Position numbers and translations under genes: made by a program. The notes beneath the pieces are model-generated. The model had not been told where the DNA came from. It searched no databases and was given only the letters and a program-made list of their open reading frames with translations. From Streptomyces sp. GSL17-111 (GTDB lineage Bacteria; Actinomycetota; Actinomycetes; Streptomycetales; Streptomycetaceae), in assembly GCF_037911585.1 (NCBI RefSeq), contig NZ_JBAJNS010000001.1, positions 3,404,001-3,468,000 of the forward strand: 64,000 bases of DNA. Reading direction: 5' to 3'. This document shows positions 52,910 through 64,000 of the stretch, piece by piece; position 1 is the first letter of the stretch; every line of letters starts with the position of its first letter.

Positions 52910-55900
52910 GTGGCCACCGACAAGAACGACCTCGTTGGAGCGCTCCGGAAGTCGGTCAAGGAGACGGAACGCCTCCGTCGCCAGAACCAGGAACTGGTGG
53001 ACCGGGCCAGTGAGCCCCTCGCGATCGTGGGCATGAGCTGCCGTTTCCCCGGCGGGGTGACGTCACCGGAGGAGCTGTGGGACCTGGTGGCGTCCGGCCG
53101 CGACGCGATCTCGGAGTTCCCGACCGACCGGGGCTGGGACCTGGACCACCTCTACGACCCCGACCCGGACCACCCCGGCACCGCCTACACCCGTGAGGGT
53201 GGCTTCGCCCCCCAGGTCGCCGACTTCGACGCCGACTTCTTCGGTGTCACGCCCCGGGAGGCCGTGGCCACGGACCCGCAGCAGCGGGTCCTGCTGGAGG
53301 GCACCTGGGAGGCCTTCGAGGACGCCGGCATCGACCCGACGACGCTGCGCGGCAGCGACACCGGCGTCTTCATCGGCACGATGTACTCCGACTACCAGGT
53401 CATCGCCGGAATGAGCGACCGGCGCGAGGAGATCGAGGGATACCTCATGATCTCCTCCGCGGCCAGCGTCGCCTCCGGCCGCATCAGCTACACGTTCGGC
53501 TTCGAGGGCCCCGCCGTCACCGTCGACACGGCGTGCTCGGCCTCACTGGTCGCCATCGCCCAGGCGTGCGCGTCCCTCCGGTCGCGGGAGTGCTCCCTCG
53601 CCGTCGCCGGCGGCGTCACGGTGCTGTCCCAGCCCAGCATCTTCGTCGAGTTCAGCCGCCAGCGCGCCATCTCGGCGGACGGCCGGTGCAAGGCGTACGG
53701 CGCCACCGCCGACGGCGTGGGCTGGGGCGAGGGATCGGGCCTGCTCCTGCTGGAGCGGTTGTCGGACGCACGCCGCAACGGCCACCGGATCCTGGGCCTG
53801 GTGCGGGGCGCCGCCGTGAACCAGGACGGCGCGAGCAACGGTCTGACGGCGCCGAACGGGCCCTCGCAGGAGCGGGTGATCCGGGCGGCCCTGGCCAACG
53901 CGGGGCTGCGCCCGTCCGACATCGACGCGGTCGAGGGCCATGGCACCGGCACGCGGCTCGGTGACCCGATCGAGGCCGAGGCCCTGCTGGCCACCTACGG
54001 CCGCGAGCGCACCGAGGGCCCGCTGTGGCTCGGCTCGGTGAAGTCCAACATCGGGCACACCCAAGCGGCCGCGGGAGCCGCCGGCGTCATCAAGATGGTG
54101 ATGGCCATGCGGAACGGCGTGGTGCCTCCCACGCTGCACGCCGACGAGCCGTCGCCCCACGTGAACTGGTCCCCCGGGGCCATCAGGCTGCCGAACGAGG
54201 CACACGACTGGCCGGCGCCCGCGCGTCCGCGTCGGGCGGGCGTGTCCTCGTTCGGTATCAGCGGTACCAACGCGCACGTCATCGTGGAGGAGGCGCCCGC
54301 CGAGGAGGCGGCGCCGACCGAGACCCCCGAGGTCACGTCACCGGTGGTGCCGGTGCCGATCTCGGCGCGGAGTGAGGCGGCGTTGCGGGAGCAGGCCGAC
54401 CGGGTGCGGGCGCTGTTGATCGCGCGGCCGGAGGTGTCGGTCGCGGACACGGCGTTCTCGGCCGCCACGACGCGGGCGCATCTGGAGCACCGTGCCGTCG
54501 TGGTCGCCACCGACCGCGGTGCCCTGCTCTCCGGTCTGGGGGCGCTCTCGGCGGGTGAGCCGTCGGAGTCCGTCGTCGAGGGCCGTGCTGTGGGTGGCAA
54601 GTCGGTGTTTGTGTTCCCGGGTCAGGGGGCGCAGTGGGTGGGTATGGCGGTGGAGTTGCTGGATGCTTCGCCGGTGTTCGCGGCGCGGTTGGCGGAGTGT
54701 GCGGAGGCGCTTTCGGGGTTTGTGGAGTGGTCGCTTGAGGATGTGTTGCGTGGGGTTGCGGGTGCGCCGTCGCTTGAGCGGGTGGATGTGGTGCAGCCTG
54801 CGTTGTGGGCGGTGATGGTGTCGTTGGCGGCGTTGTGGCGGTCCTTCGGTGTGGAGCCTTCCACTGTGGTGGGTCATTCGCAGGGTGAGATCGCTGCTGC
54901 GTGTGTGGCGGGTGGGTTGTCGTTGGAGGACGGTGCGCGGGTGGTGGCGTTGCGCAGCCGTCTGGTGTTGGAGCGGCTGGCCGGTCACGGCGGGATGATG
55001 TCGGTCTCGCTGCCGGTGGAGCGGGCGGAGGAGTTGCTCGCGTCGTATGCGGGCCGGGTGTCGGTCGCGGCGGTGAACAGTCCGGGTTCGGTGGTGGTCG
55101 CGGGTGATCCGGGCGCGTTGGACGAGCTGCAGGCCGTCTGTGAGGCGGACGGGGTGCGGGCCCGCCGGGTGGCGGTGGACTACGCCTCGCACACCGACCA
55201 CGTGGAGGCGATCGAGGCGGAGTTGCTGGAGGCGCTGGCCCCGGTGACGCCGCAGTCGGGTCGGGTGCGCTTCTTCTCCTCGGTGGAGGGGCGGTTCATC
55301 GACACCGCGACGATGGACGCCGGGTACTGGTACCGGAACCTGCGGGGCCGGGTGGGCTTCGAGCCCGCCGTCCGGGCGTTGCTGGACCATGGTGCCGGGT
55401 GCTTCCTGGAGATGTCCCCGCACCCGGTGCTGACCATGGCCGTCGAGGAGACGGTCGAGGGTCGGGCGGCCACGGTGGGGTCCCTGCGGCGTGACGACGG
55501 CGGCCTGCGGCGGTTCGCGACCTCCCTGTCCGAGGCGCACACGGCCGGAGTGGCCGTCGACTGGGGGCCGCTCCACGCCGCCGGACGGCGGGTCGCGCTT
55601 CCCACGTACGCGTTTCAGCGGGAGCGGTTCTGGCTGTCCCCGAGCGGCAACCGGGCCGGTGACGCGTCGGCCGCCGGGCAGCGCCGGGTGGAGCACCCGG
55701 TGCTGGTCGCGGCCGTGCCGGTCGGCGACCGCGACGAGTGGGTCTACACCGGGCGCATCTCCCAGGAGGGCCAGCCCTGGACCCGCGACCACGCGGTGCT
55801 GGGCACCGTCCTCGTGCCGGGGACCGCACTCGTCGACCTGGCCCTGGCGGCGGGACGCGACCTGGGCTGCGCGGTGCTCGACGAGCTGGTGCTGGAAGCC

Positions 55901-58900
55901 CCGCTCGTGCTCGCCGACGCCGACGGCGCACAGGTCCAGGTGATCGTCGGCCCGGTCGACGCCGACGGTCACCGGGAAGTGGCGATCTACAGCCGCCCCG
56001 AGGGCGGCGAGGACGAGGAGCGGGAGGCGGTCTGCCACGGTCGCGGCCGACTGGCCGCCGAGGCGGCGCCCGCCGAGCCCTTCCCGGCGCAGTGGCCGCC
56101 CCCGGGCGCGGAGTCGGTGGCCGTGGGCGCGTTCTACGAGCGCATGGCGGACATCGGCCTCGACTACGGTCCCCTCTTCCAGGGCGTCCGGGCCGCGTGG
56201 CGGGTCGGCGACACGGTCTACACCGAGGTCGCGCTGCCCGAGGACGCCGGGACCGGGGGCCACGCCGTGCACCCGGCCCTGTTCGACGCGGCGCTGCACG
56301 GCGCGTTGCTGTCCAAGACGCCCGGCTCCTCGGTGGAGCTGCCGTTCTCCTGGTCCGGGGTGCGGCTCGGCCGCGCCGGAGCAGGCCGGGCGCGGGTACG
56401 GATCGCGCCCGCCGACGGCTCCGCCCTGCGGGTCGACGTCGTGGGCGAGGACGGGACGCCGGTCGCCGCCGTCGGCGCGCTCGGCCTCCGCCCCCTCGAC
56501 CCGGCGCAGCTCGACGGCGCCCGGGGCACGAAGAACTCGCTGTTCCAGGTGGACTGGACGGAGCTCGCCGCCACCCCCTCGGTCCCCACACGGGTGCTGC
56601 GGCTCGGCGCCGAACACGCGGACCTGGACGCGCTGCACCAGGCGCTCTCCGAGGGCGCCGAGGCGCCGGACCTGGTGCTCGCCGAGGTCGACGCCTCGCC
56701 CGGCCGTCCGGACGAGGCGGCCCGCGCCGTGGCGGCCGACGCGCTGACGCTGGTGCAGCGGTGGCTGGCCCTGGAGTGGCCCGGCGAGCCCCGGCTGGCC
56801 GTCGTGACCCGGGGCGCGGTCGCCGCCGGGGACGAGTCGCCGGATGTGGCGACGTCCCCGGTGTGGGGCCTGGTGCGCAGTGCGCAGTCCGAACACCCCG
56901 GCCGGATCCTGCTGGTGGACCTGGACGAGGGCGACGAGCCCGACTGGGGCGGGCTGCTGGCCCTGGACGAGCCGCAGCTCGCGGTGCGGGACGGCCGGAC
57001 GCTGGCGCCCCGGCTGGCGCGGGTCCCCGGCGGCACACCCGACGGGGCGTGGCGGCTCGGCACCGTCCGGAAGGGCTCGCTGGAGGACCTGGCGGTCATG
57101 CCCTCCGAGGGCGACCGTCCGCTGGGCGTCGGCGAGGTCCGGATCGGGGTGCGGGCCGCGGGTCTGAACTTCCGCGACGTGCTGATCGCACTCGGCATGT
57201 ACCCCGGAGACGCGCCGCTGGGCAGCGAGGCGGCGGGCGTCGTGCTCGACGTGGGCTCCGGAGTGACGGACCTGCGGCCGGGGGACCGGGTCTTCGGCCT
57301 GGTCACCGACGCGTTCGGCCCGGTGGCCGTGGCCGACCGCCGCACGCTGGTGCCGATGCCGGACTGCCTCGGCTTCACCGAGGCCGCCGCCGTGCCGGTG
57401 GTGTACCTGACCGCCTACTACGGGCTGGTCGACCTCGCGGGTCTGCGCTCCGGGGAGCGGCTGCTGGTGCACGCCGCCGCCGGTGGCGTCGGCATGGCCG
57501 CCGTGCAGCTGGCGCGGCACTTCGGCGCCGAGGTGTTCGCCACCGCGAGCCCGGCCAAGTGGGAGGCGGTGCGTGCCCTGGGCGTCGCCGCCGAACGCAT
57601 CGCGTCCTCACGCGACCTGGAGTTCCGGCAGACGTTCCTGGGCGCGACCGACGGCGCCGGGATGGACGTCGTCCTGGACGCGCTCGCCGGTGAGTTCGTC
57701 GACGCCTCCCTGGAGTTGCTCCCGCGAGGCGGCCGGTTCATCGAGATGGGCAAGACCGACATCCGGGACCCGGAGGCCGTCGCGGAGTCCCACCCCGGAG
57801 TCCGGTACCGCTCCTACGACCTCATGGAGGCCGGCCCCGAGCGCATCCAGGAGATGCTGACGGAGATCTCCGCGCTCTTCGAGCAGGGTGTCCTGACGCC
57901 GTCCCCGATCCGGGCCTGGGACGTGCGGCGTGGCCGCGAGGCGTTCCGCTTCCTGCGCGAGGGCCGCAACGTCGGCAAGGTCGTGCTGACCGTTCCGGCA
58001 CCGCTGGACCCGGAGGGCACCGTACTGATCACCGGCGGTACCGGCGGCCTGGGCGCGCTCTTCGCGCGGCACCTGGTCGAGCGGCACGGGGCGCGGCGGC
58101 TGCTGCTGGTCAGCCGCCGTGGGCCCGCCGCCGCAGGGGTGGCCGAGCTGGTGGCCGACCTGGAGGGCCGTGGTGCCGACGTCCGGGTCGCGGCCTGCGA
58201 CGTCGCGGTCCGGGAGCAGGTGGCCGAGCTGCTCGGTTCGCTGGACCGGCCGCTGACCGCCGTCCTGCACTCCGCCGGCCTCCTCGACGACGCCGTCATC
58301 GAGTCCCTGACGCCGGAACAGGTCGACCGGGTGATGCGCCCGAAGCTCGACGCGGCGTGGAACCTGCACGAGCTGACGGCCGGGATGGACCTGTCCGCGT
58401 TCGTGCTGTTCTCCTCGGCCGCCGCCCAGCTCGGCAATCCGGGGCAGGCGAACTACGCGGCCGCGAACGCCGCCGTGGACGCGCTCGCCCACCTGCGCCG
58501 AGCGGCCGGGCTGCCCGGCACGGCGCTGGCCTGGGGTCTGTGGGCCGACTCCACGGGCATGACCGGCGAGTTGGACGAGGCGGACCTCGCCCGGATGCGG
58601 CGGACCGGCGTCGGCGCGCTCTCCGCCGAACTCGGCCTGGAGCTGTTCGACGAGAGCCTCGGCTCGGACTCGGCCCTGCTGGTGCCGGTGCAGCTGGACC
58701 CCGTCGCGCTGCGGACGCAGGCCCGCGACGGCATGCTGCCGGCCCTGCTGCGCGGCCTGGCCCGCACCCCGGCCCGGCGGTCCGGTGCCGTGGGCGGGTC
58801 GCTGGCCGAACGGCTCGCGGGCGTCGCCGAGCTGGACCGCGAGGACGTCGTCCTGGAGCTGGTGCAGACGCAGGTCGCGGCCGTGCGGGGCAACGCCTCC

Positions 58901-59350
58901 GGAGCCGAGGTCGACCCCGACCGGCCGTTCAAGGAGCTGGGCTTCGACTCCCTGGCGGCGGTGGAACTGCGCAACCGCCTGAGCCGGAGCACCGGCCTGC
59001 GGCTGCCCGCCACGCTCGTCTTCGACCACCCGACCTCGACGCAGGTCGCGCGGTTGCTCCTCAAGGAGGTCGGCGGGGACGCCGGCGGGGCGGCGGCGCA
59101 GGAGCAGCGCTCGCCGTTCGACGAGCAGCTCCGAGGGCTGGAGGAACTCCTCATCCGGGTCGCCGAGGACGAGAGCGGGCTGGCCGAGATCGAGCCGCGG
59201 CTGCGCTACCTGAGCAACCGCATGCGTGCCGTGCTCAGCCGCGTCGACGGCGGGACCGGCGAGGAAGCGGCGGAAGCGGACGACGGCCTGGACGTGGTGT
59301 CCGACGACGAGATGTTTGATCTGATCGACAAGGAGCTCGGGTCGGCATGA
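52910..59350 (+). CDS. Type I modular polyketide synthase: KS-AT(mm)-DH-ER-KR-ACP
   Basis: 2146 residues, one fully reducing extension module. It opens with a coiled-coil docking segment ([19 protein letters not shown]). KS: Cys209 in DTACSASLV (SAS, not the usual SSS), then EGHGTGT and KSNIGHT. AT: Ser657 in GHSQGE and YASH at 758, the methylmalonyl-CoA signature. DH: His961 in [11 protein letters not shown] and Asp1126 in HPALFDAAL, so probably active. ER: Tyr1431 in [15 protein letters not shown] (Tyr here correlates with a 2S methyl branch), NADPH loop [18 protein letters not shown] near 1707, LDD 1792-1794 (B type), Tyr1849. ACP: Ser2014 in [13 protein letters not shown]-terminal docking segment ends [16 protein letters not shown] start with GGGAGGG; ATGA overlap with PKS 2. 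Confidence 0.95.
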   Translation: MATDKNDLVGALRKSVKETERLRRQNQELVDRASEPLAIVGMSCRFPGGVTSPEELWDLVASGRDAISEFPTDRGWDLDHLYDPDPDHPGTAYTREGGFAPQVADFDADFFGVTPREAVATDPQQRVLLEGTWEAFEDAGIDPTTLRGSDTGVFIGTMYSDYQVIAGMSDRREEIEGYLMISSAASVASGRISYTFGFEGPAVTVDTACSASLVAIAQACASLRSRECSLAVAGGVTVLSQPSIFVEFSRQRAISADGRCKAYGATADGVGWGEGSGLLLLERLSDARRNGHRILGLVRGAAVNQDGASNGLTAPNGPSQERVIRAALANAGLRPSDIDAVEGHGTGTRLGDPIEAEALLATYGRERTEGPLWLGSVKSNIGHTQAAAGAAGVIKMVMAMRNGVVPPTLHADEPSPHVNWSPGAIRLPNEAHDWPAPARPRRAGVSSFGISGTNAHVIVEEAPAEEAAPTETPEVTSPVVPVPISARSEAALREQADRVRALLIARPEVSVADTAFSAATTRAHLEHRAVVVATDRGALLSGLGALSAGEPSESVVEGRAVGGKSVFVFPGQGAQWVGMAVELLDASPVFAARLAECAEALSGFVEWSLEDVLRGVAGAPSLERVDVVQPALWAVMVSLAALWRSFGVEPSTVVGHSQGEIAAACVAGGLSLEDGARVVALRSRLVLERLAGHGGMMSVSLPVERAEELLASYAGRVSVAAVNSPGSVVVAGDPGALDELQAVCEADGVRARRVAVDYASHTDHVEAIEAELLEALAPVTPQSGRVRFFSSVEGRFIDTATMDAGYWYRNLRGRVGFEPAVRALLDHGAGCFLEMSPHPVLTMAVEETVEGRAATVGSLRRDDGGLRRFATSLSEAHTAGVAVDWGPLHAAGRRVALPTYAFQRERFWLSPSGNRAGDASAAGQRRVEHPVLVAAVPVGDRDEWVYTGRISQEGQPWTRDHAVLGTVLVPGTALVDLALAAGRDLGCAVLDELVLEAPLVLADADGAQVQVIVGPVDADGHREVAIYSRPEGGEDEEREAVCHGRGRLAAEAAPAEPFPAQWPPPGAESVAVGAFYERMADIGLDYGPLFQGVRAAWRVGDTVYTEVALPEDAGTGGHAVHPALFDAALHGALLSKTPGSSVELPFSWSGVRLGRAGAGRARVRIAPADGSALRVDVVGEDGTPVAAVGALGLRPLDPAQLDGARGTKNSLFQVDWTELAATPSVPTRVLRLGAEHADLDALHQALSEGAEAPDLVLAEVDASPGRPDEAARAVAADALTLVQRWLALEWPGEPRLAVVTRGAVAAGDESPDVATSPVWGLVRSAQSEHPGRILLVDLDEGDEPDWGGLLALDEPQLAVRDGRTLAPRLARVPGGTPDGAWRLGTVRKGSLEDLAVMPSEGDRPLGVGEVRIGVRAAGLNFRDVLIALGMYPGDAPLGSEAAGVVLDVGSGVTDLRPGDRVFGLVTDAFGPVAVADRRTLVPMPDCLGFTEAAAVPVVYLTAYYGLVDLAGLRSGERLLVHAAAGGVGMAAVQLARHFGAEVFATASPAKWEAVRALGVAAERIASSRDLEFRQTFLGATDGAGMDVVLDALAGEFVDASLELLPRGGRFIEMGKTDIRDPEAVAESHPGVRYRSYDLMEAGPERIQEMLTEISALFEQGVLTPSPIRAWDVRRGREAFRFLREGRNVGKVVLTVPAPLDPEGTVLITGGTGGLGALFARHLVERHGARRLLLVSRRGPAAAGVAELVADLEGRGADVRVAACDVAVREQVAELLGSLDRPLTAVLHSAGLLDDAVIESLTPEQVDRVMRPKLDAAWNLHELTAGMDLSAFVLFSSAAAQLGNPGQANYAAANAAVDALAHLRRAAGLPGTALAWGLWADSTGMTGELDEADLARMRRTGVGALSAELGLELFDESLGSDSALLVPVQLDPVALRTQARDGMLPALLRGLARTPARRSGAVGGSLAERLAGVAELDREDVVLELVQTQVAAVRGNASGAEVDPDRPFKELGFDSLAAVELRNRLSRSTGLRLPATLVFDHPTSTQVARLLLKEVGGDAGGAAAQEQRSPFDEQLRGLEELLIRVAEDESGLAEIEPRLRYLSNRMRAVLSRVDGGTGEEAAEADDGLDVVSDDEMFDLIDKELGSA
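53834..53904 (+). repeat. 71-bp exact repeat in KS 1
   Basis: Identical, base for base, to 60262-60332 in the KS of PKS 2. It encodes [20 protein letters not shown] and following residues. Flanking DNA has diverged at silent sites, as expected after gene conversion. Confidence 0.9.
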
Positions 59351-62300
59351 ACGCCCACACGGACGAGCAGAAGCTGCGCACCTACCTCAAGAAGGTCACC
59401 ACCGAGCTGCGGACGGCCAACCGCCGGGTGCGGGAGCTGGAGGACCGCGACACCGAGCCGCTGGCCATCGTCGGCATGAGCTGCCGGTACCCGGGCGGGG
59501 TGACGTCGCCGGACGAGCTGTGGAAGCTGGTCGAGTCCGGGACGGACGCGATGACGGCCTTCCCCACCGACCGCGGCTGGGACCTGGGGCGGCTGCACGG
59601 CGGCGACGCCGAGCAGCCGGGCACGGTGTCCACCCGGGCCGGCGGTTTCGTCGACGGCGTCGGCGACTTCGACGCCGACTTCTTCGGGATCAGCCCGCGC
59701 GAGGCGCTGGCGATCGACCCGATGCAGCGGCTGGCGCTGGAAGGGGCCTGGGAGGCGTTCGAGAACGCCGGGATCGACCCGACGTCCCTGCGCGGCACCG
59801 ACACCGGTGTCTTCTGCGGCGCGGTCACCTCGGACTACGGCGGCGCGGGACGGCCCGAGCTGGAGGGCTTCCGGCTGAGCGGCACCCAGAGCAGCGTGAT
59901 CTCCGGACGGATCGCCTACAACCTGGGTCTTGAGGGCCCGGCCGTCACCGTGGACACGGCCTGCTCCTCCTCGCTCGTCTCGATCCACCTGGCCGCGCAG
60001 GCGCTGCGGGCGGGGGAGTGCTCGATGGCGCTCGTCGGCGGGGTCACGGTGATCGCCGGCCCGTTCCTGTTCCTCGAGTTCAGCCGCCAGCGCGGCCTGG
60101 CCCCCGACGGCCGGTGCAAGGCCTACGCGGCCTCCGCCGACGGCACCGGCTTCGCCGACGGCATCGGCCTGCTCGTCGTCGAACGGCTCTCCGACGCCCG
60201 CCGCAACGGGCACCGGGTCCTCGCGGTCGTGCGGGGCAGCGCCGTCAACCAGGACGGCGCCAGCAACGGTCTGACGGCGCCGAACGGGCCCTCGCAGGAG
60301 CGGGTGATCCGGGCGGCCCTGGCCAACGCGGGCCTGAGCGCGGCCGAGGTCGACGCCGTCGAGGGCCACGGCACGGGGACGACCCTGGGCGACCCGATCG
60401 AGGCCCGGGCGCTGCTCGCGACCTACGGCGGCGAGCGGACCGACGATCCGCTGTTCCTCGGGTCGATCAAGTCGAACATCGGACACACCTCGGCCGCCGC
60501 CGGCGTCGCCGGTGTGATCAAGATGGTGCAGGCCATGCGCCACGGCGTGCTGCCGTCGACCCTGCACGTGGACGAGCCGTCCCCGCACGTCGACTGGAAC
60601 GCGGGCCGCGTCGAGCTGCTGACCGACCGGCGCCCCTGGGCCACGCCCTCGGGCCGTCCCCGGCGGGCCGGTGTGTCGTCGTTCGGCATCAGCGGCACCA
60701 ACGCGCACGTGATCCTGGAGGAGGTGCCCGCCGAGGCGGCGGCGCCCGGCGAGGACGTCCGGCCCCCGGCGGCCGTCCCGGTGCTGCTGTCCGGCCGCGG
60801 CACGGCGGCCCTGCGCGCGCAGGCGGAGCGGCTGCGCGCACACCTGGCCGACCGTCCCGAGCTGACCCCGGCCGACGTCGGCCACGCCACGGCGACGACG
60901 AGGGCGCTGCTGGACGACCGGGCGGTCGTCGTCGCCTCGAACCGGGACGAGCTGTTCGCCGGTCTGGCGGCCGTCGCCGCAGAGGAGCCCGGGGGCCGGG
61001 CCGTCGGCGGCAGGACGGCGTTCCTGTTCACCGGACAGGGCTCGCAGCGCGCCCGGATGGGTCTGGAACTGGCCGAGGAGTTCCCCCGGTTCGCCGAGGC
61101 GTTGGACGAGGTCTGCGCCGAGTTGGACCCGCTGCTGGGCCGCCCGGTGCGGGAACTGCTGGCCACCGAGGACGGCAGCCTGGACGCCACGGAGTACACC
61201 CAGGCCGCCCTGTTCGCGGTCGAGGTGGCGCTGTTCCGGCTGGTCGAGTCGCTGGGCCCGCGGCCCGACCACCTCATCGGGCATTCGGTGGGCGAACTGG
61301 CGGCGGCCCACGTGGCCGGCGTGCTGTCGCTGCGCGACGCCTGCACGCTCGTGGCCGCGCGCGGCCGGCTGATGGGCGCGCTCCCGGCGGGCGGCGCGAT
61401 GGTGGCCGTCCAGGCCGACGCGGCCGAGGTCGCCGCGTCCCTGACCGGCTTCGAGGGCCGGCTGGAGATCGCCGCCGTCAACGGCCCGCGCGCCGTGGTC
61501 GTCTCCGGCGACGCCGACGCCGTCGAGGAGTGGCTGCCGGGCTGGGAGGGACGCAAGACCTCCCGGCTCCGGGTGTCGCACGCCTTCCACTCGCCCCGCA
61601 TGGAACCGATGCTGGCCGAGTTCGAAGCGGTCGCCCGGGGGTTGGAGTTCCACGCGCCGACCATCCCGATCGTGTCCAACGTGACCGGTGAGCCCGTCTC
61701 CGCGTTCGACGCGGCGTACTGGGTGCGGCACGTCCGGCAGGCCGTCCGGTTCGCCGACGGCATCGCGACGCTGTGGGACCTGGGCGTCCGCCGCTTCCTG
61801 GAGTTGGGGCCGGACGCGGTCCTGACCGCCATGGCGCGCCAGTGCCTCGACGCGCGGCCCGACCAGGGCGCCGCCGCTGTGCTCCTCCCCGCCCTGCGCG
61901 CCCGGCACCCCGAGGCGGCGACCTTCGCCGGCTTCCTCGGCCGGGCCCACGCCGCCGGTGCCGCCGTGGACTGGGCGGAGTTCTACCGGAACAGCGGCGC
62001 CCGGACGGTGGACCTGCCGACCTACGCGTTCCAGCGCGAGCGCTACTGGATGAACCCCGGCACCGGCCCCACGGACGTGACCGCCGCCGGGCTCAGCGCC
62101 GTCACGCACCCGATCCTGGCCGGCGCGGTGCGGATCGGCGACCGCGACGAGTGGCTGTTCACCGGTCGGCTGTCCACCGAGACCCAGCCGTGGGCCGCCG
62201 AGCACCTGCTCCTCGGCACGATGGTCGTGCCCGGCACCGGGCTCGTCGAACTCGCCCTCGCCGCCGGACGACAGACGGGGGCCCCGACGCTGGACGAGCT

Positions 62301-64000
62301 CGTGCTGGAGGCGCCCCTGATCCTGGCGGAGGGGCTCGCCCTCCAGGTCCAGGTCACGGTGGGGCAGCCGACCGACGACGGTCGTCGGGACGTCGCCGTC
62401 CACACCCGCCCCGAATCCGGCGGTGACGCGGTCTGCCACGCACGCGGCGTGCTCGCCCCGGAGACGGCCCCGGTGGGTGACTTCCCGGCGCAGTGGCCGC
62501 CCGCGGGCGCGGAACCCGTCGCCGTCGACGCGCTGTACGGCGACCTGGCCGCCATCGGCTACGACTACGGCCCCGCCTTCCAGGGCGTGCGGGCCGCGTG
62601 GCGGGACGGCGACACCTCCTACGCCGAGGTCGAACTGCCCGACGGCACCGAGGCCGCCGGGTTCGGCATCCACCCGGCGCTGTTCGACGCCGCCCTGCAG
62701 AGCGGCGTCGGCCTGGTGACCGGCGGCGAGAGCGGCGAGCACCGCATGCCGTTCAGCTGGACCGGCGTCCGGCTCGACCGCCCGGGCGCCACCCGCCTGC
62801 GCGTCCGCTCGGTCGCCGCGGGCGACAGCGCGCTCCACCTGGACGCCGTCGACGAGTCCGGCGCGCCGGTCGTCACGATCGGCTCCCTCGTGGTCCGCCC
62901 GGTCGAGCAGGCCCGGCTCGACGGCGCCCAGCGCGGCGCCCACCACGCGCTCCACGGGCTGACCTGGACGCCGGTCGCCGCCGAGCCGGTCCCCGCCGGG
63001 GCCACCGGCGCGGCGGCGGAGATCGCGGTCCTCGGGACGCACGGACCCACCGAGCTGGACGCCGACCTGGACGCCGTTCTGGAACAGGCGTCGGCCGACG
63101 ACACCGGCCTCCCCGACGCCGTCGTGGTGCCCGTCGCCGCCCTCGGGCGGGGTGAGCGCCCGGCGATGGACCCGGCCGAGGCGGCGCGCGGCCTCGTGCC
63201 GAACGCCCTCGCCCTGGTGCGGCGCTGGATCACCGACGAGCGGCTGAGTGCGACGCGCCTGGTGCTCGCCACCGAGGGCGCCGTCGCCCCCGACGACGCC
63301 GAGACGCCCGACGTCGCCCAGGCCGCGCTGTGGGGCCTGCTGCGCAGCGCGCAGTCCGAACACCCGGGCCGGTTCGTCCTGGTCGACGTCGAGACCGCCG
63401 GGGACCACCCGGACTGGCGCGCCGTCCTCGACGCGGAGGAGCCCCAACTCGCCGTGCGTGCGGGTCGGATGCTCGCACCCCGGCTGACCCGGGTCACCCC
63501 TGCCGACAGCGCGGGCGCGGAGCTCGACGGGACCGTTCTGATCACCGGAGGCACCGGCGGGCTGGGCGCGCTCATCGCGCGCCACCTGGCAGAACGCCAC
63601 GGGGCCCGGGACCTGCTCCTGGTGAGCCGCCGGGGACCCGCGGCCGAGGGCGTCGACGACCTGGTCGCCGAGCTGGAGGCACACGGCGCCCACACCCGCG
63701 TCGCGGCCTGCGACGTGGCCGACCGGGACCAGCTCGCGGCCCTACTGGGCTCGTTGGACGGTCCGTTGTCGGGTGTGGTGCATGCGGCCGGTGTGTTGGA
63801 CGACGGTGTGGTGGAGTCGTTGACGCCGGAGCAGGTGGACCGGGTGATGCGGCCGAAGCTGGACGCGGCGTGGCATCTGCACGAGTTGACGGCCGGGACG
63901 GAGTTGTCGGCGTTCGTGCTGTTCTCGTCGGTCGCGGCGCTGCTCGGTAGTCCGGGGCAGGCGAACTACGCGGCCGCGAACGCCTCGTTGGACGCGCTCG
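59347..64000 (+). CDS. Type I modular polyketide synthase, N-terminal part: KS-AT(malonyl)-DH-KR
   Basis: The first 1551 residues are visible; the frame is still open at the window edge, inside the KR. The N-terminal docking coil ([20 protein letters not shown]) fits after PKS 1. KS: Cys206 in [25 protein letters not shown]: Ser647 in GHSVGE with HAFH at 745-748, the malonyl-CoA signature. DH: His953 in [11 protein letters not shown] and Asp1114 in HPALFDAAL, probably active. No ER lies between DH and [13 protein letters not shown] at 1399, LDD 1484-1486 (B type), then [10 protein letters not shown] and ANYAAAN. The ATG overlaps the PKS 1 stop. This module should leave an alkene; the ACP and any further modules lie beyond the window. 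Confidence 0.95.
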   Translation, partial: MNAHTDEQKLRTYLKKVTTELRTANRRVRELEDRDTEPLAIVGMSCRYPGGVTSPDELWKLVESGTDAMTAFPTDRGWDLGRLHGGDAEQPGTVSTRAGGFVDGVGDFDADFFGISPREALAIDPMQRLALEGAWEAFENAGIDPTSLRGTDTGVFCGAVTSDYGGAGRPELEGFRLSGTQSSVISGRIAYNLGLEGPAVTVDTACSSSLVSIHLAAQALRAGECSMALVGGVTVIAGPFLFLEFSRQRGLAPDGRCKAYAASADGTGFADGIGLLVVERLSDARRNGHRVLAVVRGSAVNQDGASNGLTAPNGPSQERVIRAALANAGLSAAEVDAVEGHGTGTTLGDPIEARALLATYGGERTDDPLFLGSIKSNIGHTSAAAGVAGVIKMVQAMRHGVLPSTLHVDEPSPHVDWNAGRVELLTDRRPWATPSGRPRRAGVSSFGISGTNAHVILEEVPAEAAAPGEDVRPPAAVPVLLSGRGTAALRAQAERLRAHLADRPELTPADVGHATATTRALLDDRAVVVASNRDELFAGLAAVAAEEPGGRAVGGRTAFLFTGQGSQRARMGLELAEEFPRFAEALDEVCAELDPLLGRPVRELLATEDGSLDATEYTQAALFAVEVALFRLVESLGPRPDHLIGHSVGELAAAHVAGVLSLRDACTLVAARGRLMGALPAGGAMVAVQADAAEVAASLTGFEGRLEIAAVNGPRAVVVSGDADAVEEWLPGWEGRKTSRLRVSHAFHSPRMEPMLAEFEAVARGLEFHAPTIPIVSNVTGEPVSAFDAAYWVRHVRQAVRFADGIATLWDLGVRRFLELGPDAVLTAMARQCLDARPDQGAAAVLLPALRARHPEAATFAGFLGRAHAAGAAVDWAEFYRNSGARTVDLPTYAFQRERYWMNPGTGPTDVTAAGLSAVTHPILAGAVRIGDRDEWLFTGRLSTETQPWAAEHLLLGTMVVPGTGLVELALAAGRQTGAPTLDELVLEAPLILAEGLALQVQVTVGQPTDDGRRDVAVHTRPESGGDAVCHARGVLAPETAPVGDFPAQWPPAGAEPVAVDALYGDLAAIGYDYGPAFQGVRAAWRDGDTSYAEVELPDGTEAAGFGIHPALFDAALQSGVGLVTGGESGEHRMPFSWTGVRLDRPGATRLRVRSVAAGDSALHLDAVDESGAPVVTIGSLVVRPVEQARLDGAQRGAHHALHGLTWTPVAAEPVPAGATGAAAEIAVLGTHGPTELDADLDAVLEQASADDTGLPDAVVVPVAALGRGERPAMDPAEAARGLVPNALALVRRWITDERLSATRLVLATEGAVAPDDAETPDVAQAALWGLLRSAQSEHPGRFVLVDVETAGDHPDWRAVLDAEEPQLAVRAGRMLAPRLTRVTPADSAGAELDGTVLITGGTGGLGALIARHLAERHGARDLLLVSRRGPAAEGVDDLVAELEAHGAHTRVAACDVADRDQLAALLGSLDGPLSGVVHAAGVLDDGVVESLTPEQVDRVMRPKLDAAWHLHELTAGTELSAFVLFSSVAALLGSPGQANYAAANASLDAL
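60262..60332 (+). repeat. 71-bp exact repeat in KS 2
   Basis: Second copy of the segment at 53834-53904, at the equivalent place in the KS domain. Confidence 0.9.

Noticed and set aside
59206..63693. 1495-codon open frame antisense to PKS 2
   Set aside because: It is a high-GC shadow. The sense strand carries every PKS motif in frame, and the antisense translation is low-complexity Arg/Gly/His/Val without any family motif.

Overview
The window is very GC-rich, with strong G/C bias at third codon positions, frequent GTG starts and many actinobacterial hallmark genes (Lsr2, ClpC, SigE-CseABC, DUF397, a modular type I polyketide synthase). It reads as chromosome from a Streptomyces or a very close relative. 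From about 1 to 41,000 the genes are conserved core, in an order I associate with the S. coelicolor clpC-sigE-disA-radA-ilvD neighbourhood. From about 41,000 to the end the content is accessory and becomes a polyketide biosynthetic gene cluster that runs off the right edge.

Core part. A partial MidA-like methyltransferase (-) diverges from a NarL-type two-component pair. A threonine-aldolase-like gene (-) diverges from a tightly overlapping coenzyme operon, DUF2520 protein-panC-nadB-nadC-coaX, which supplies precursors of CoA and NAD. Next come small genes (BlaI-like regulator, short N-acetylglutamate synthase-like protein, Lsr2, SCO3374-like protein) and clpC. An NLR-like NACHT ATPase (candidate anti-phage gene) sits between clpC and the sigE-cseA-cseB-cseC envelope-stress operon. 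MutY and an anchored secreted protein are followed by a persulfide/sulfite module: two rhodaneses, a TauE/SafE exporter, a persulfide dioxygenase-rhodanese fusion, thioredoxin and a CstR-like repressor, with three matching CsoR-family operator sequences. The c-di-AMP synthase gene disA and radA follow. About 4 kb away a LysM cell-wall hydrolase lies behind what looks like a ydaO-type c-di-AMP riboswitch, so maker and sensor of the same second messenger share the window. A Ppx/GppA-like protein, a secreted subtilase, a TIM-barrel epimerase and ilvD close this part.

Accessory part. A TetR repressor faces an NmrA-like gene across two palindromic operators. There is an eroded HTH/DUF397/methyltransferase cassette, a GNAT enzyme and a Ser/Thr kinase fused through a membrane helix to an amino-acid-binding-type sensor. 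Two translationally coupled paralogous LuxR-like regulators follow, read from a near-consensus promoter whose -35 and spacer are covered by a perfect 9-bp dyad. Then come a DHA2 drug exporter, a KDSR-like short-chain dehydrogenase (-), a 760-bp control region with a 55-bp inverted repeat and a 17-codon leader ORF, and two PKS genes. PKS 1 is one complete module, KS-AT(methylmalonyl)-DH-ER-KR-ACP. PKS 2 begins KS-AT(malonyl)-DH-KR and is cut by the window edge. Both carry N-terminal docking segments, so loading happens on a protein encoded elsewhere. The final product cannot be named from what is visible.

Many start codons lie 6-9 nt after a TAnnnT element, suggesting leaderless transcripts. 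No tRNA, rRNA, CRISPR array or complete insertion sequence was seen.
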